Positions 10,244-19,219 of a stretch of DNA of 22,221 bases are shown in pieces. The translations under genes were made by a program, and so were the position numbers. The stretch comes from Elysia marginata (taxonomy: Eukaryota; Mollusca; Gastropoda; Plakobranchidae). Position 1 is the first letter of the stretch. Each line of letters starts with the position of its first letter. Location: assembly GCA_019649035.1 (NCBI GenBank), contig BMAT01000778.1:120853-143073 (forward strand), read 5' to 3'. Below the pieces are notes generated by a model. It did not search any database. It saw only the letters and a list, made by a program, of their open reading frames with translations, and was not told where the DNA came from.

Positions 10244-12360
10244 AATTTCCGAGAAACTTCTACTTTCCCTTCAAAAAGATAGAATAAAAAAAATGGAAAG
10301 AGGTTGTTGAAAACCTAGACCTCATACATTCTAGAAGAATGATTAAGAAATGAAACCTGCAATTAAGAGGTATCCCACTGCCATAACCATAACTGCCCCA
10401 GAGGGAAGTGTAGATGTTATTGCCAAAGAAATTAAGAAACAAGGACAACTTACACCAAACCATACATTTGAGAAATAAATAAGAAAGAAGAACCAATAGG
10501 TTCCAAAAGCTAGACAGTGCACTGGAAGCTTTCAAAGTGTCCCTATCAGATAAAGAGAGAGGCAAGAAGCAATAAATAACATAAAGAATGGGAAAGTAGC
10601 TAGTATAGATGGAATATATTTAGATATATTAACACACCTTGGAGAGGGTTCAACCAGTTGGAAAGTATTCTCACAAACGGAGAGATGCCAAAATTTTTGC
10701 CATCCTCATACCAGGCAAACCGCCCACAAAACCTTAGAGTTTTAGAGCAATATCCTTTCTATGCCGCCTATAAACATGTATAAAGTAACAGAGAGAATCA
10801 TTCTTTCTAGAATTTCACCTCTTTAGAGGTACAAAAAGCAGGGTTCAGATCAAACAGAAACACCACTGAAAGGGTCCTAATGATGACTTCACTTATTGAA
10901 GCAGATTGTGAGAGGAAACTCAAGACTAGAAGAGTCCTGATCGATCTGTCAGCAGTCTATGATGCAGTCTCATGCTTAAATGGGCTAAGTTGATTCCATG
11001 CATCACAATCCTAAAAATCTTATCAGCTACGACAGACACAAGGCAGTCCCATGCAAAAATAGGAGATAAGAAAAGTAACTGAAAAATAAAGAATGGAGTT
11101 CCACAAGGCTCAGTTACGGCATCAATCCTGTTCAACATGTATATCAGCGACATGCCTGAAACAGAATCACTCCAACTAGGCTATCGCGACGACCGAGTAC
11201 TATCACACAATCCAACAGCAGAAATTGGAGAAATGCTCAGCCGAGATACCATGACTATGACTTGTATCCTTAGAATAAACACAATCAAATCAATGTCATC
11301 AATATTCCATCCAAAGTTGAAGATTATTCACTTCCTGCTTAACAAACTGTAAAGTATCTTGGAGTCAATGCTATACAGACAGCTTACGTACAGAAAACAC
11401 CTTAAAGGATGCATCAATAAATAAAAAAAAGGAAAAATTAGGAATATCTCTAGGTGCCTCTCAATCAGTACTCTGAACATCAGCCCTTGCCATCTGCTAC
11501 AGCATTGCGTAATACTGTGTCCCTGTATGGACCAAAAGTTACCACACCAACCTTGTTGATGTAAACCTGATAAAGTCCATGAAAACAAGAACAGACTATA
11601 ACATAAACACCAGTCCCGTATAGCACCACCTCATATCAGACATTAACCAGAAAACAATAAAAAGAATAAAAGACTTGCCAGATAATGTCTCCATCAAGAA
11701 AATTTTAACGGATGTCACAACAACAAAAATAGACTCAAATCCTGCAGGCCATCCTACAAATTGGGAATGAGATTAGAGTGCAGATTATCATTCCTGTTTG
11801 AAAACTCCCTCTTTGAAGTCAATTGCTTGTGGGCAAGAGCGATAATTTTGTGCTCTATTCTCATCCCAATCGAAATTTATAACAGTACAATGCAACAGAA
11901 GAATGGCAAACTAAGTGGGCGCAAGATATTCCACCATGTGGTACCATCATTGATGGCGTAAGGTAGACCCTCCTAGTTTTTAGAGTACAAAAAAGAAAAT
12001 GCTGGGTCTTTTCAAACAGACTCATTACAAAACATGGCATTACTGCCTGCAATATGCATAAATGACGACTTAAGGACTCCACAATGTACCCACAGTGCAA
12101 AGAAGAAATGTGAAGAACAGGCCACATAGTCGTGTGCTGCCCAATAACTAAACCTGAAGGAGGATATGATACAATAAAGACAGCAGATGATGCATTCACA
12201 ATCTGGGTTGATAATTTCAATTTGGAGGTGTAAACAGTGCTACTAGTTTCGAGAAACTCAGGGTAGATATAATATATCTTGAGTTGACAGAGACTGTTTC
12301 TTTTACTTGTTAATCCAAAGAAAAAATTGGCACAACCTGAAAAATATTTACAGTACATGT
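10244..12360 (+). mobile_element. Decayed, 5'-truncated Jockey-type non-LTR retrotransposon
   Basis: Scattered but collinear fragments of a LINE ORF2 run through this stretch on the + strand in shifting frames. They span the pre-RT region, reverse transcriptase motifs, the post-RT region and a C-terminal Cys/His segment. The order and the motif wording match the Jockey-superfamily elements common in invertebrates. No endonuclease domain is visible upstream, so the copy is 5'-truncated, with its left end near or in the N gap. No clear poly(A) or simple-repeat tail or target duplication was found, so the right border is approximate (the remnant stop is at 12231-12233). Confidence 0.85.
10699..12233 (+). 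pseudogene. LINE ORF2 reverse transcriptase remnant (multiple frameshifts and stops)
   Basis: Recognisable pieces, in order: AILIPGKPPTKP (10699-10734) followed at once by an in-frame TAG; GFRSNRNTTERVL (from 10841) running in the same frame into VLIDLSAVYDAV (to about 10969), which is RT motif A; then, after a frame change, NGVPQGSV and LFNMYISD (from 11092), which is RT motif B; YRDD at 11182-11193 in place of the usual YADD; KYLGVN near 11352; and CPQC-type plus GHIVVCCP residues near 12090-12145, which form the usual C-terminal Cys/His motif. The end DNFNLEV is followed by TAA at 12231-12233. At least two frame changes and several stops show it is dead. The RT would have copied the element's RNA at a nicked target site. 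Confidence 0.85.
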
Positions 12361-12639
12361 AGACGCTATTGTTTATTTCTTTTTAAATCTTTTTGAGCAG
12401 TGTTATAAGGTAGGAACTTCTTGTATGGTAGAATCTTTGTTCAAAATTTAGAACACGAATTTTGAATGAAATGGGCTTAAATTTTACTTGTGGAATATTT
12501 AAGTCATATGATTTAATCCACGATTAGATACTATAATGTTAGAACAATTATTCTTTTTCTGATTCCCAGTTGTTTTTTTACCAAGTCCTTCTGTACTTGC
12601 ACACAGTTCCATCATTTTTATGATTCTCTTCCATTTCCC

Positions 12640-12785
12640 CTTGGGCCTGTATTTCTCAGCATCCTAATTTCTGTTTCACTTTGATATCCCTTCAAGCCTA
12701 TTATTTTTCAACTTCCTGGCCTATTAATGTTCAGCATCCTAGTTTCTTTCCTTTAACCCTATTATATCCCAGCATCCTGATTTCT
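12640..12785 (+). repeat. Degenerate pyrimidine-rich repeat before the last septin exon
   Basis: The phrase CCTATT-(T-rich)-CAGCATCCT recurs. CAGCATCCT occurs exactly at 12657, 12732 and 12770, with a diverged copy (CAACTTCCT) at 12709. Three copies are followed by (A/G)-(A/T)TTTCT-like sequence. Spacing is irregular (52, 23 and 38 bases). Each copy presents a pyrimidine tract plus CAG and so resembles a 3' splice site ahead of the real one at 12816. Confidence 0.55.
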
Positions 12786-12816
12786 ATGTTTAACTTTAAT
12801 TTCTTTCTCTTGGCAG

Positions 12817-12918
12817 TTGCGACGCATGCAGGAACGCCTGTCTAGGATGCAGGCCGAGATCGATTCCAAGAGACCGCAGCTCATGCACAACGGAGACCTC
12901 AAGTCTCAGGATGTCTAG
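12817..12918 (+). CDS. SEPTIN2: SEPTIN2-group septin, terminal coding exon with stop codon
   Basis: The exon encodes 33 residues, LRRMQERLSRMQAEIDSKRP followed by QLMHNGDLKSQDV, and a TAG stop at 12916-12918. LRRMQExLxRMQAxI is the C-terminal coiled coil typical of SEPT2-group proteins, with hydrophobic residues in heptad spacing. In septins this coil mediates side-by-side pairing of subunits. The acceptor is TTGGCAG ending at 12816, behind a long pyrimidine-rich tract, and the phase is 0. All six exons together give about 222 residues, roughly the C-terminal 60 percent of a normal septin of about 360 residues. Confidence 0.95.
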   Translation: MRRMQERLSRMQAEIDSKRPQLMHNGDLKSQDV

Positions 12919-12963
12919 TGTTCATCGGATCGGGTCATTGGGATCCTTGGGTGCAATTCTGTG
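12919..12963 (+). other. SEPTIN2: Septin 3' UTR, first segment, with candidate UTR-intron donor
   Basis: After the stop the sequence runs TGTTCATCGG... to CTGTG, then GTAAGCT at 12964, a good donor. If used, the junction lies 45 nt after the stop, too close to trigger classic nonsense-mediated decay. A possible acceptor is the T-rich tract ending AG at 14623, which would remove the whole Tigger element; CCACAG ending at 16198 is another. A candidate poly(A) signal, AATAAA at 19214-19219, is followed by a T/GT-rich tract. The UTR structure is inference; transcripts are needed. Confidence 0.4.
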
Positions 12964-13212
12964 GTAAGCTCCTCCTCTACATGAGTAAATTGATAGTTGA
13001 AGGAGAGGAGAGGAAGGGTGTTTTCAGGGAATCAAGTTTTCAATTTATTTGATAACATTTTTCTTTAATTTAAAAGCCAAGACATTATCAAAAGGAATAC
13101 TCAAATACTCTTAAAAGTTAAAGGGAGACCGTCAGTGTTTACACTTATGTTCACCTCACTATTGGTACAGTGAACCTTGGATATAACGATATAGTAGGGC
13201 CTGGCATTATAT

Positions 13213-13229
13213 CCTCGTTGAACCCGAGG
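13213..13229. repeat. Palindromic subterminal box of Tigger element, left copy
   Basis: CCTCGTTGAACCCGAGG is a 5-bp inverted repeat (CCTCG/CGAGG) around 7 bases. It lies 45 bases inside the left tip and is followed by TCTCGTGGGATACAAGG. Confidence 0.7.
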
Positions 13230-13307
13230 TCTCGTGGGATACAAGGCTGTTTTAAAATCGTTTAAAAAAGCATTGTAGACTATATTGAAGAGGAAAACAT
13301 GATAGGC

Positions 13308-13552
13308 CTACATACTACATTTGTAAAGGGTCGTTTCTGCTTCAAGGGAAATAACCATTGGACACAAAACTTTAAAATGGTTGTGCCACTTGATTGATAA
13401 AGTGAATAAACGTGCCCTTGGGTGACACTGGCAGTGATTTCCTCTTTCAACTTCATCAATAATCTGAAGTTTGGTCTCAAACGAAAGACACTTTTGTTTC
13501 TTGTTAGCAACACTGACAACTGAAGTCGAAGGCATCTTGCTGTTCTCTCCAA
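13308..13552 (-). pseudogene. CENP-B-like helix-turn-helix remnant of Tigger transposase
   Basis: From 13535 leftward the minus strand reads MPSTSVVSV, then KKQKCLSFETKLQIIDEVER. This matches the start of CENP-B/Tigger-type N-terminal DNA-binding domains (a basic start, then L-x-x-K-x-x-I-I-D-E-V-E). After the ERG the expected second half of the domain (the I-x-x-x-F-x-I-x-x-S-T-L-S-x-I-L pattern) is only vaguely traceable across two frames, so the domain is frameshifted. No catalytic domain follows. Confidence 0.7.
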
Positions 13553-13834
13553 GTGTAAAAAGTACTGTACAATGTAACTGTATCGTGAACGGTGAAATTA
13601 AAAAAAAGCATTAAAATTTTAACTGTGTGTATGATGAACTATGGTGACGATGTGAGCTAGCCGAAGTCTGAGAGACAATGACGAACGATACTTTTGCGTA
13701 TTCAGTTTTACCATTGTCAGTAGGCCTACACGTGTGTACTAAAACTACGGTACGTAACAAAAAGTCTACAGCCAGATGTAGGTTTATGTAATCTCGGGCA
13801 TTGCGCTTTGTTAAATTCTACTACAACCCACAGT

Positions 13835-14033
13835 CCTCCCCTTCCCCTCTCCAGCTTTCCGCCTGCTCGTGCCTCGCCCAGCCTACCCTTCCCCTCTCCA
13901 GCTTTCCGCCGGCTCATGCCTCACCGAGCCTCCCCTTCCCCTCTCCAGTTTTCCGCTGGCTCTTGCCTCGCCCAGCCTCCCCTCCCCATCTCTTGCTTGC
14001 CTCCGGCTCGGGGCTTGCCTAGCCTTCTCTTCC
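13835..14033. repeat. 47-bp pyrimidine-rich minisatellite
   Basis: CTTCCCCTCTCCAG starts at 13841, 13888 and 13935, giving a period of exactly 47 bases, with a fourth more diverged copy from about 13982. Units read CTTCCCCTCTCCAGCTTTCC, then GCC(G/T)GCTC(A/G)TGCCTC(G/A)CC and AGCCT. Because 47 is not a multiple of three and the unit has no stop in several frames, it creates long Ser/Pro/Leu-rich open frames on the + strand that are not genes. Confidence 0.88.
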
Positions 14034-14066
14034 CTTTGTTACATCTGTAGTCCTGCGCTACTCAGT

Positions 14067-14099
14067 CCCCCCCCCCCCCCCCCACACACACACGCACAC
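14067..14099. repeat. Poly-C tract followed by CA repeat
   Basis: There are 17 consecutive C bases at 14067-14083, followed by an ACAC-type run to about 14099. A second CA-rich patch lies near 14199-14215. The C-run length is prone to sequencing error. Confidence 0.9.
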
Positions 14100-14357
14100 T
14101 ATGTCTTGCGCTGCGTCCATCACTGGATCTACCTTGGTCCAGCCGCAATCCTTGTCAGCTCGCCACTGGCCCTACCCCGCTCCCACATACTGCTGAGGCA
14201 CACACACAGACACACCCGAACAAGTGCAAACAAGCATCGTAACATAGACAAAGGCCTAGAATAAGCTCGCGAGTGTTGAAACGCGTGAATTATCAAATGA
14301 TCTGCAGTTTGATGTAATTTTACTGGTGTACCGAAGCCCTAGGAATGGGCTTACTTC

Positions 14358-14484
14358 CCTCGTTGAACCCGAGGTGGGAAAACTTGGTACTCGTTGGATC
14401 CAAGGTTTTTCAATAGAGCCAAAGAGTAAAATAAAACGGGACTTCATGTATCCCTCGTTGAGCCCGAGGTCTCGTTGGGTCCGA
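14358..14484. repeat. Palindromic subterminal boxes of Tigger element, right copies
   Basis: The same 17-base box occurs perfectly at 14358-14374 and with one change (A to G) at 14453-14469. The copies are followed by TCGTTGGATCCAAGG and by TCTCGTTGGGTCCGAG respectively, so a longer two-part unit is repeated. These may be transposase or host-factor binding sites. Confidence 0.7.
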
Positions 14485-14510
14485 GCTCGTTGAAATCGAG
14501 GTTCACTGTA

Positions 14511-15137
14511 CTCATACACCGTCTATGACTGCAGATACATATTACTAATATTTTCAAGTCATAGAAAACCGAAGAACCCTGAGTGAATAGATCCATAGTA
14601 ACAGTTCTGTACCCTTTTTTTAGGGTATATTGAATGGTGACAGAAGCAACTCAGCAGGAAAATCATCAAGCTAAAAAGGTCTTTTAGAAAATGAGAGCAG
14701 TCTTTACTAAAAAAACATCTTCATCCAAACAAAACAAAAAGCCTTTTCAGTATTAAAAAGAAGCTATCCTTATTAATGGATGTGAAGCATTGACCTCAAA
14801 ATAGACACAGAAATTTTCTTGATGATGGGCTTAGTGCTGTTTGTCTTTAGCTGTTTCGGTTTAGCCATAGTTTGGCAACCAAGGGTTTCAATTTATCGCT
14901 TGTTTAAAAACAAAGAAGAAAAGGCAAAACAAAATTTTGAATTGGTTTTGGTTTAGCTGTGGTTGTTTTTTGGTTCAGCCCTTTTTAGTTTAGGTATGGT
15001 CCGCTGTTGTCCTAAATGAAGCACTAATAAAAAGGTTGCTCATAAACAAAATTTGAAAACAGCAGGCAACATTTTTTGGACATAATTATTATGATAAGGA
15101 AAAAAACTTGAACATCTAATGACAACTGGAATGTTAA
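14511..15137. other. Non-coding stretch between two transposon relics
   Basis: No coding frame or RNA gene is recognised. The T-rich tract ending AG at 14623 is a possible 3' splice site for a septin 3' UTR exon. Two loosely similar GGTTTAGC-containing phrases (14858-14866 and 14950-14957) occur. They are too short to call a repeat family. Confidence 0.6.
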
Positions 15138-15279
15138 ATGGAAAAGGGTAGACAACAGGAGAAGGTGACAGATGGACTGGTGAAGTGGCTTGGCAAAGGA
15201 AGGATGATGAAGACATTGGGAGCAACAATGGGTCAAGAAGAGTGGAAAGACATGATTGCCAACCCCTCACTTAATGGCA

Positions 15280-15311
<32 letters not shown>
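15138..15311 (+). mobile_element. 3' terminal fragment of a non-LTR retrotransposon with (TGA)n tail
   Basis: From 15147 the + strand reads GRQQEKVTDGLVKWLGKGRM, then 14 residues to EEWKDMIAN and NGI, followed by TGA at 15282-15284. This is the pattern of LINE ORF2 C-termini of the form GRQRExxxxxLxxWLGxG...EEWRxMIANxxxHGT. The stop codon is itself the first unit of a (TGA)10 run at 15282-15311. Ending in a short tandem repeat is typical of RTE-like and some other LINEs. The upstream frame is closed by a TAA at 15135-15137, so only about 45 codons survive, consistent with extreme 5' truncation. The exact clade is uncertain. Confidence 0.65.
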
Positions 15312-15312
<1 letters not shown>

Positions 15313-15536
15313 TATTCTGTAGGAACAGTTGTTCAAGGATACTAGTCTCAGGCGGCATGCACCATAAAGCTCCTAAAATTTTTCCTGATGTCTGTGTAAT
15401 AGTGGTTGCTGGTGGTAATTGAAATTCATATGTAGCCATATAAGCATTATGAGAAATCTTATAGGGACTTGTAGACTATTTGGATAAAAGTCTTATGTAA
15501 AGTTCCTAGGAGTAAAACTGATGGAGCGATAAAAGT

Positions 15537-15570
15537 AAAAAAAAAAAAAAAAAAAATAAATAAATAAAAG
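15537..15570. repeat. A20 run followed by TAAA repeats
   Basis: Twenty A bases (15537-15556) are followed by three TAAA units and AG. It could be the tail of a retroposed sequence on the + strand, but no recognisable body precedes it, so it is listed as a simple repeat. Confidence 0.9.
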
Positions 15571-18500
15571 TGACCAGATGAAGTTGAAATCTGTATAGAT
15601 GTACATGTATTATGGGTATGAAAGTGTAAGAAAAGAAATCCTTATGAAAATTTTTTTAGCCAGATTTATTATTTACAATTATTTTTGGATATTTGTTGGG
15701 ATTTTTTGTACAAATTTTAAGACCTTTGGTTTGCTGCTCTCTTGTCAACAGTTATGGGTGTTATCTTTCCATGCTGCGCTCGATCAGTTAAAACTAGTTG
15801 ATAATAAAAAATTTGTTGGCAGACATGCTTGTAGCCAGTATTCATAATACACAGCCATACAGTGGAACATGGTAATAATTATATGTCTCTATACTTTTAA
15901 AGACTTCTTGGTTAACAAACAAGTACAGGCTTGAAGGAAGGAATTGAGGAGATATATTCAACACTCTCTCAATCTTTGCTAAATCATGTTTCAGATAGCT
16001 CTGTTCTTGTTACTACTGGTTGAACTGATTTGGATTCTTATTTTCCAAACCAAACTATTACCTAATAGGGATAAAAACCAGGGGTTTTAAAATCTGCCTA
16101 TATGATAGAGTTTTACTCCGACAGGTTTTTTTATTTCTGCTGCCATTAATATCAGTTTATACTGAAGCCTATATTCTTTCCATTAATCTATCCACAGGGT
16201 ATAAATGAAAGGGAGAGAGAGATATATGAAGCTTCAGAACATAAGTATGTGATCCAGATGTGCTCAAGGCATGAAACTAGAGAGAGAGAGATGAGACAGT
16301 TTGCTCATCATAGAGAGAAAAGGAAGTCTTCTCTCACACAAAATTTAGGTGCAAGACTACACCTGGCATGCAGTTGATACCAGTTTTGCTTTATTTTGTA
16401 TTCTATTAAAGTTTTTGCATGTATTCAAGTCAATTATGTTTTTCAATGCATTTAATGTGTGTGTGTGGTTTTATTTGAAAGCGTTAACTCTGAGTGCCTT
16501 GTTTTCTGAGACTTATTTGTTATGGCAGCAGTAGAAGAACTCCAAATAATATCATTAGTTTTAACTGTTGCAACAGTAGCAACAGCATAGGTACTTCCTC
16601 CCACTTGTAAAATTAATTTATTGAAATTCAAAATATATTCTATGTGTATGGAATGGTTTAGAGAGATTCAAGTTGGACCTGTCTGAAATTAAATCATACA
16701 TAATGAAACAACAAAATAAAAATGAATAGTGTTTATTGATATATTTTTGAAAATCGTTTAAATGTGTTCCCGGAGAAGCAAAGGCCGTTTTCATAAGATT
16801 GTCAAATACATAAGTTGAAATTCAAACTCAAGTAAATGTTTGTCTTCTTCTCCAGCCTGAATCTAGTTTAAACCATTCTCAAATATGTTAGACCAAACAT
16901 CTGTCCTAAAATCTAAAAGTAAGAAACTCTAAACATTATCAATTTGTTCTCTAAGGCTGCTTAGTTCTGTCTTACAACTTAACTTACGCACTCATATATC
17001 TAATATGGCTATGCTTAAATTTTGATTAGCAAGTCTTAAACGTGGCGTAAGAAAGACAGGGCCAAAATCGAGTGATACTTCTTTTTTCTTTTTCATTATG
17101 TATGGACGGTGCAATTTCAGGTGTCATAGTGTGACCATCTTCAGCTTTGCATCTGCTTCAAACATTCATTCTCATGAGTTTTGTTTTAGAGGCAATGTTC
17201 ACCCGAGCCTAATGAGGGGATATCATACATACATGTACATATTACTCTGCCAAGATATACAAAAACTTGACAAAAGTTAAGCAGACAGTTTTTTATTAAC
17301 TGACTCAACCTTGCAAAACTTAGCTTTCTACATTTTTTCTAAGATGGATGTAAAGTAGTTCGCAAAACAATTTTTTACTTCCTTGGACTTTCGAACTGTC
17401 TGGATTGGTCTGAAGACATTCCGATATTTTCCATTTAAATTTCAAGATGTTGTAAGTAGAAATGCATTTGGTGACCAAACAAGTGTACGAACTGGACCAA
17501 CCAATAGACTTGCTCAACAGGGAACAAAATTGTCTGGGCATATTATGCATCTTTTGTCTTATAACATTATTGACAATAGTAATGGCAGCTTGATGTAGGT
17601 TAGACAGCAGGGAAGGATCTTTATGAGGAAGGCATTTATTCCCTCTGATAAGTAAGACATGCTCTGTACAGCTTCAGCTCTGAAATGCCTATTAAATAGC
17701 TTATTTTGATCTTGTAGGAAAAGCCAAAAATCTCTTTTTAAGAGAGGCATTTAAAAGTATCACTGCAAGACATCTTTATCGTTTGATTTTAATTTTTGTT
17801 TTCGAACAAAATGACATGTTGCATGTTGAAGTATTGGCAAGTCCCTGTAGTATTACTCTTTTTGCTGAACTGGACTAGGCCCTGCAAAATTTCTAGGTCT
17901 ATTGAGTGTTGAGTTATTACTATTATCATCTCTATTGATTTTTCCTTAGCACATATCACAGTACTTTTTCACCTCTCCCGCCCATATTTGTTAAATCACC
18001 TTAGTTTTTATTTATTTTTTTAGCATACACAATCATGTTGCTTTTATTGTTTATATTTTTATTTATTTTTCATATGTGTTCAGTCACATTTTGCATGCAT
18101 TAGTAGTGTATCCTATAGTATTATTGGAAAACTGTATACATGCCTATTTTGTAGATTCACGGATTTATTCACTTGGAAAAAATTGTCACCCTGTCTTTGC
18201 CTGATACTTAGGGCCTTTGATTTGTTTTATTGATTTTGTATCTGTTTTTCAAGACATAATCAATTTATTTACCACAAGTATAATTTAATTGGGACATATC
18301 TCACTCCTCTTGTTCAAAATCACAGAATTTTCACCTTGGTTTTGTTGAGTAATTTTTGCTTGCTCATTCTCCATGATGCCTTGTAGTCTTTAAACAATTT
18401 TTTTAACGATAAGGCAGAAACTTTGTCACTCTTTTTTTACCAGAGTTCTCGGCTTGACAAATACATTACGGAGTCAGATAATTTTTATTTGTTTTATTGG

Positions 18501-19213
18501 TATAAGATGGCCTTATATTTTTTTTTAGGAGAATTTGTCTGAAGATGATAACTTAAGTTTGCCGTCAGTTTTATATATGTATGTTTTCGCAGACTATCTG
18601 GTGAAAATCAGTTTAGACTATGATGCAGTGATGAATGTTATCTGGATGAGGAGATGAAGGGAATGAAAGTTTATTAGATTTTTTTTAAAAATTTGTTATT
18701 TAGAGTGAATGCAAATTTTTCACTCATTTCATTTATGGTTGACATATTTGTGCATGTTAAAAACAGGAATGTGCATACTCAACATACCAGAGTATTATTG
18801 TTGTGTTATAATACAGCAACATTTATTTCTATATCATCACCTATTCAAAAGCTTTTACAGTCCTATCTCTAGCTGTTTTTGCTACTCTTTTTTCCACTAT
18901 TATCATCAAAGGAACTGCATATCATTTTTGCTGACTTCCTTTCTAGCATTAAACATTGTTTCATCCTATGATATCTTGATGTGAAGAAAGTTGGGTTTTT
19001 TAAAAATCCATTTGTATAAAGTTCATTGAAATTTAAGCTTATCTTTTTTTTTTTATAATAATACCTCGCTCCGAAATTATTTTTTTCTCAGTATTTTTTT
19101 TTTTGCAAATTTCTGGAATGATTTTATTATTTTTTGTTGCTATCTATTTTCTCAACTTGTTTCATTCATTTACAGTTTGGTTGTTTTGATTCTAATGCAA
19201 AATGCACGCTGAA

Positions 19214-19219
19214 AATAAA
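19214..19219 (+). promoter_or_regulatory. Candidate septin poly(A) signal
   Basis: AATAAA is followed after two bases by a T/GT-rich run (TTGTTTTTTTT...TTTGTTTGTTCTG), the classical layout of a cleavage site. Assignment to the septin transcript is inference from strand and position. Confidence 0.35.

Larger units (their letters stand above)
9697..12816 (+). other. SEPTIN2: Septin intron 5 (contains gap and LINE relic)
   Basis: This GT-AG intron separates the two coiled-coil exons. It holds a 149-base run of N, a decayed non-LTR retrotransposon in the same orientation as the gene, and a degenerate pyrimidine-rich repeat before the acceptor. Bases 9697-10094 show nothing I can identify. Confidence 0.88.
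13168..14508 (-). mobile_element. Tigger/pogo-type DNA transposon, internally decayed (1341 bp)
   Basis: The ends are imperfect inverted repeats: CAGTGAACCTTGGATATAAC at the left and, as reverse complement, CAGTGAACCTCGATTTCAAC at the right; 17 of the first 22 bases match. Both are flanked by TA (13166-13167 and 14509-14510). TA duplication and CAGTG tips are typical of pogo/Tigger elements. A minus-strand relic of the transposase N-terminus lies inside. The rest of the transposase (DDE domain) is absent, and the place where it should be is occupied by a minisatellite and unrelated sequence. The element is therefore a deletion derivative, moved if at all by a related enzyme. It sits just after the septin stop, in the putative 3' UTR intron. 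Confidence 0.85.

Noticed and set aside
11861-12358. 165-codon minus-strand open frame
   Set aside because: It is antisense to the decayed LINE ORF2, whose + strand motifs explain the sequence.
13801-14264. Three overlapping Ser/Pro/Leu-rich open frames
   Set aside because: They are the 47-bp minisatellite read in successive frames.
15858-15872. TACAGTGGAACATGG, resembling a pogo-type left tip
   Set aside because: No matching inverted end was found downstream and the inner sequence does not resemble the other elements.
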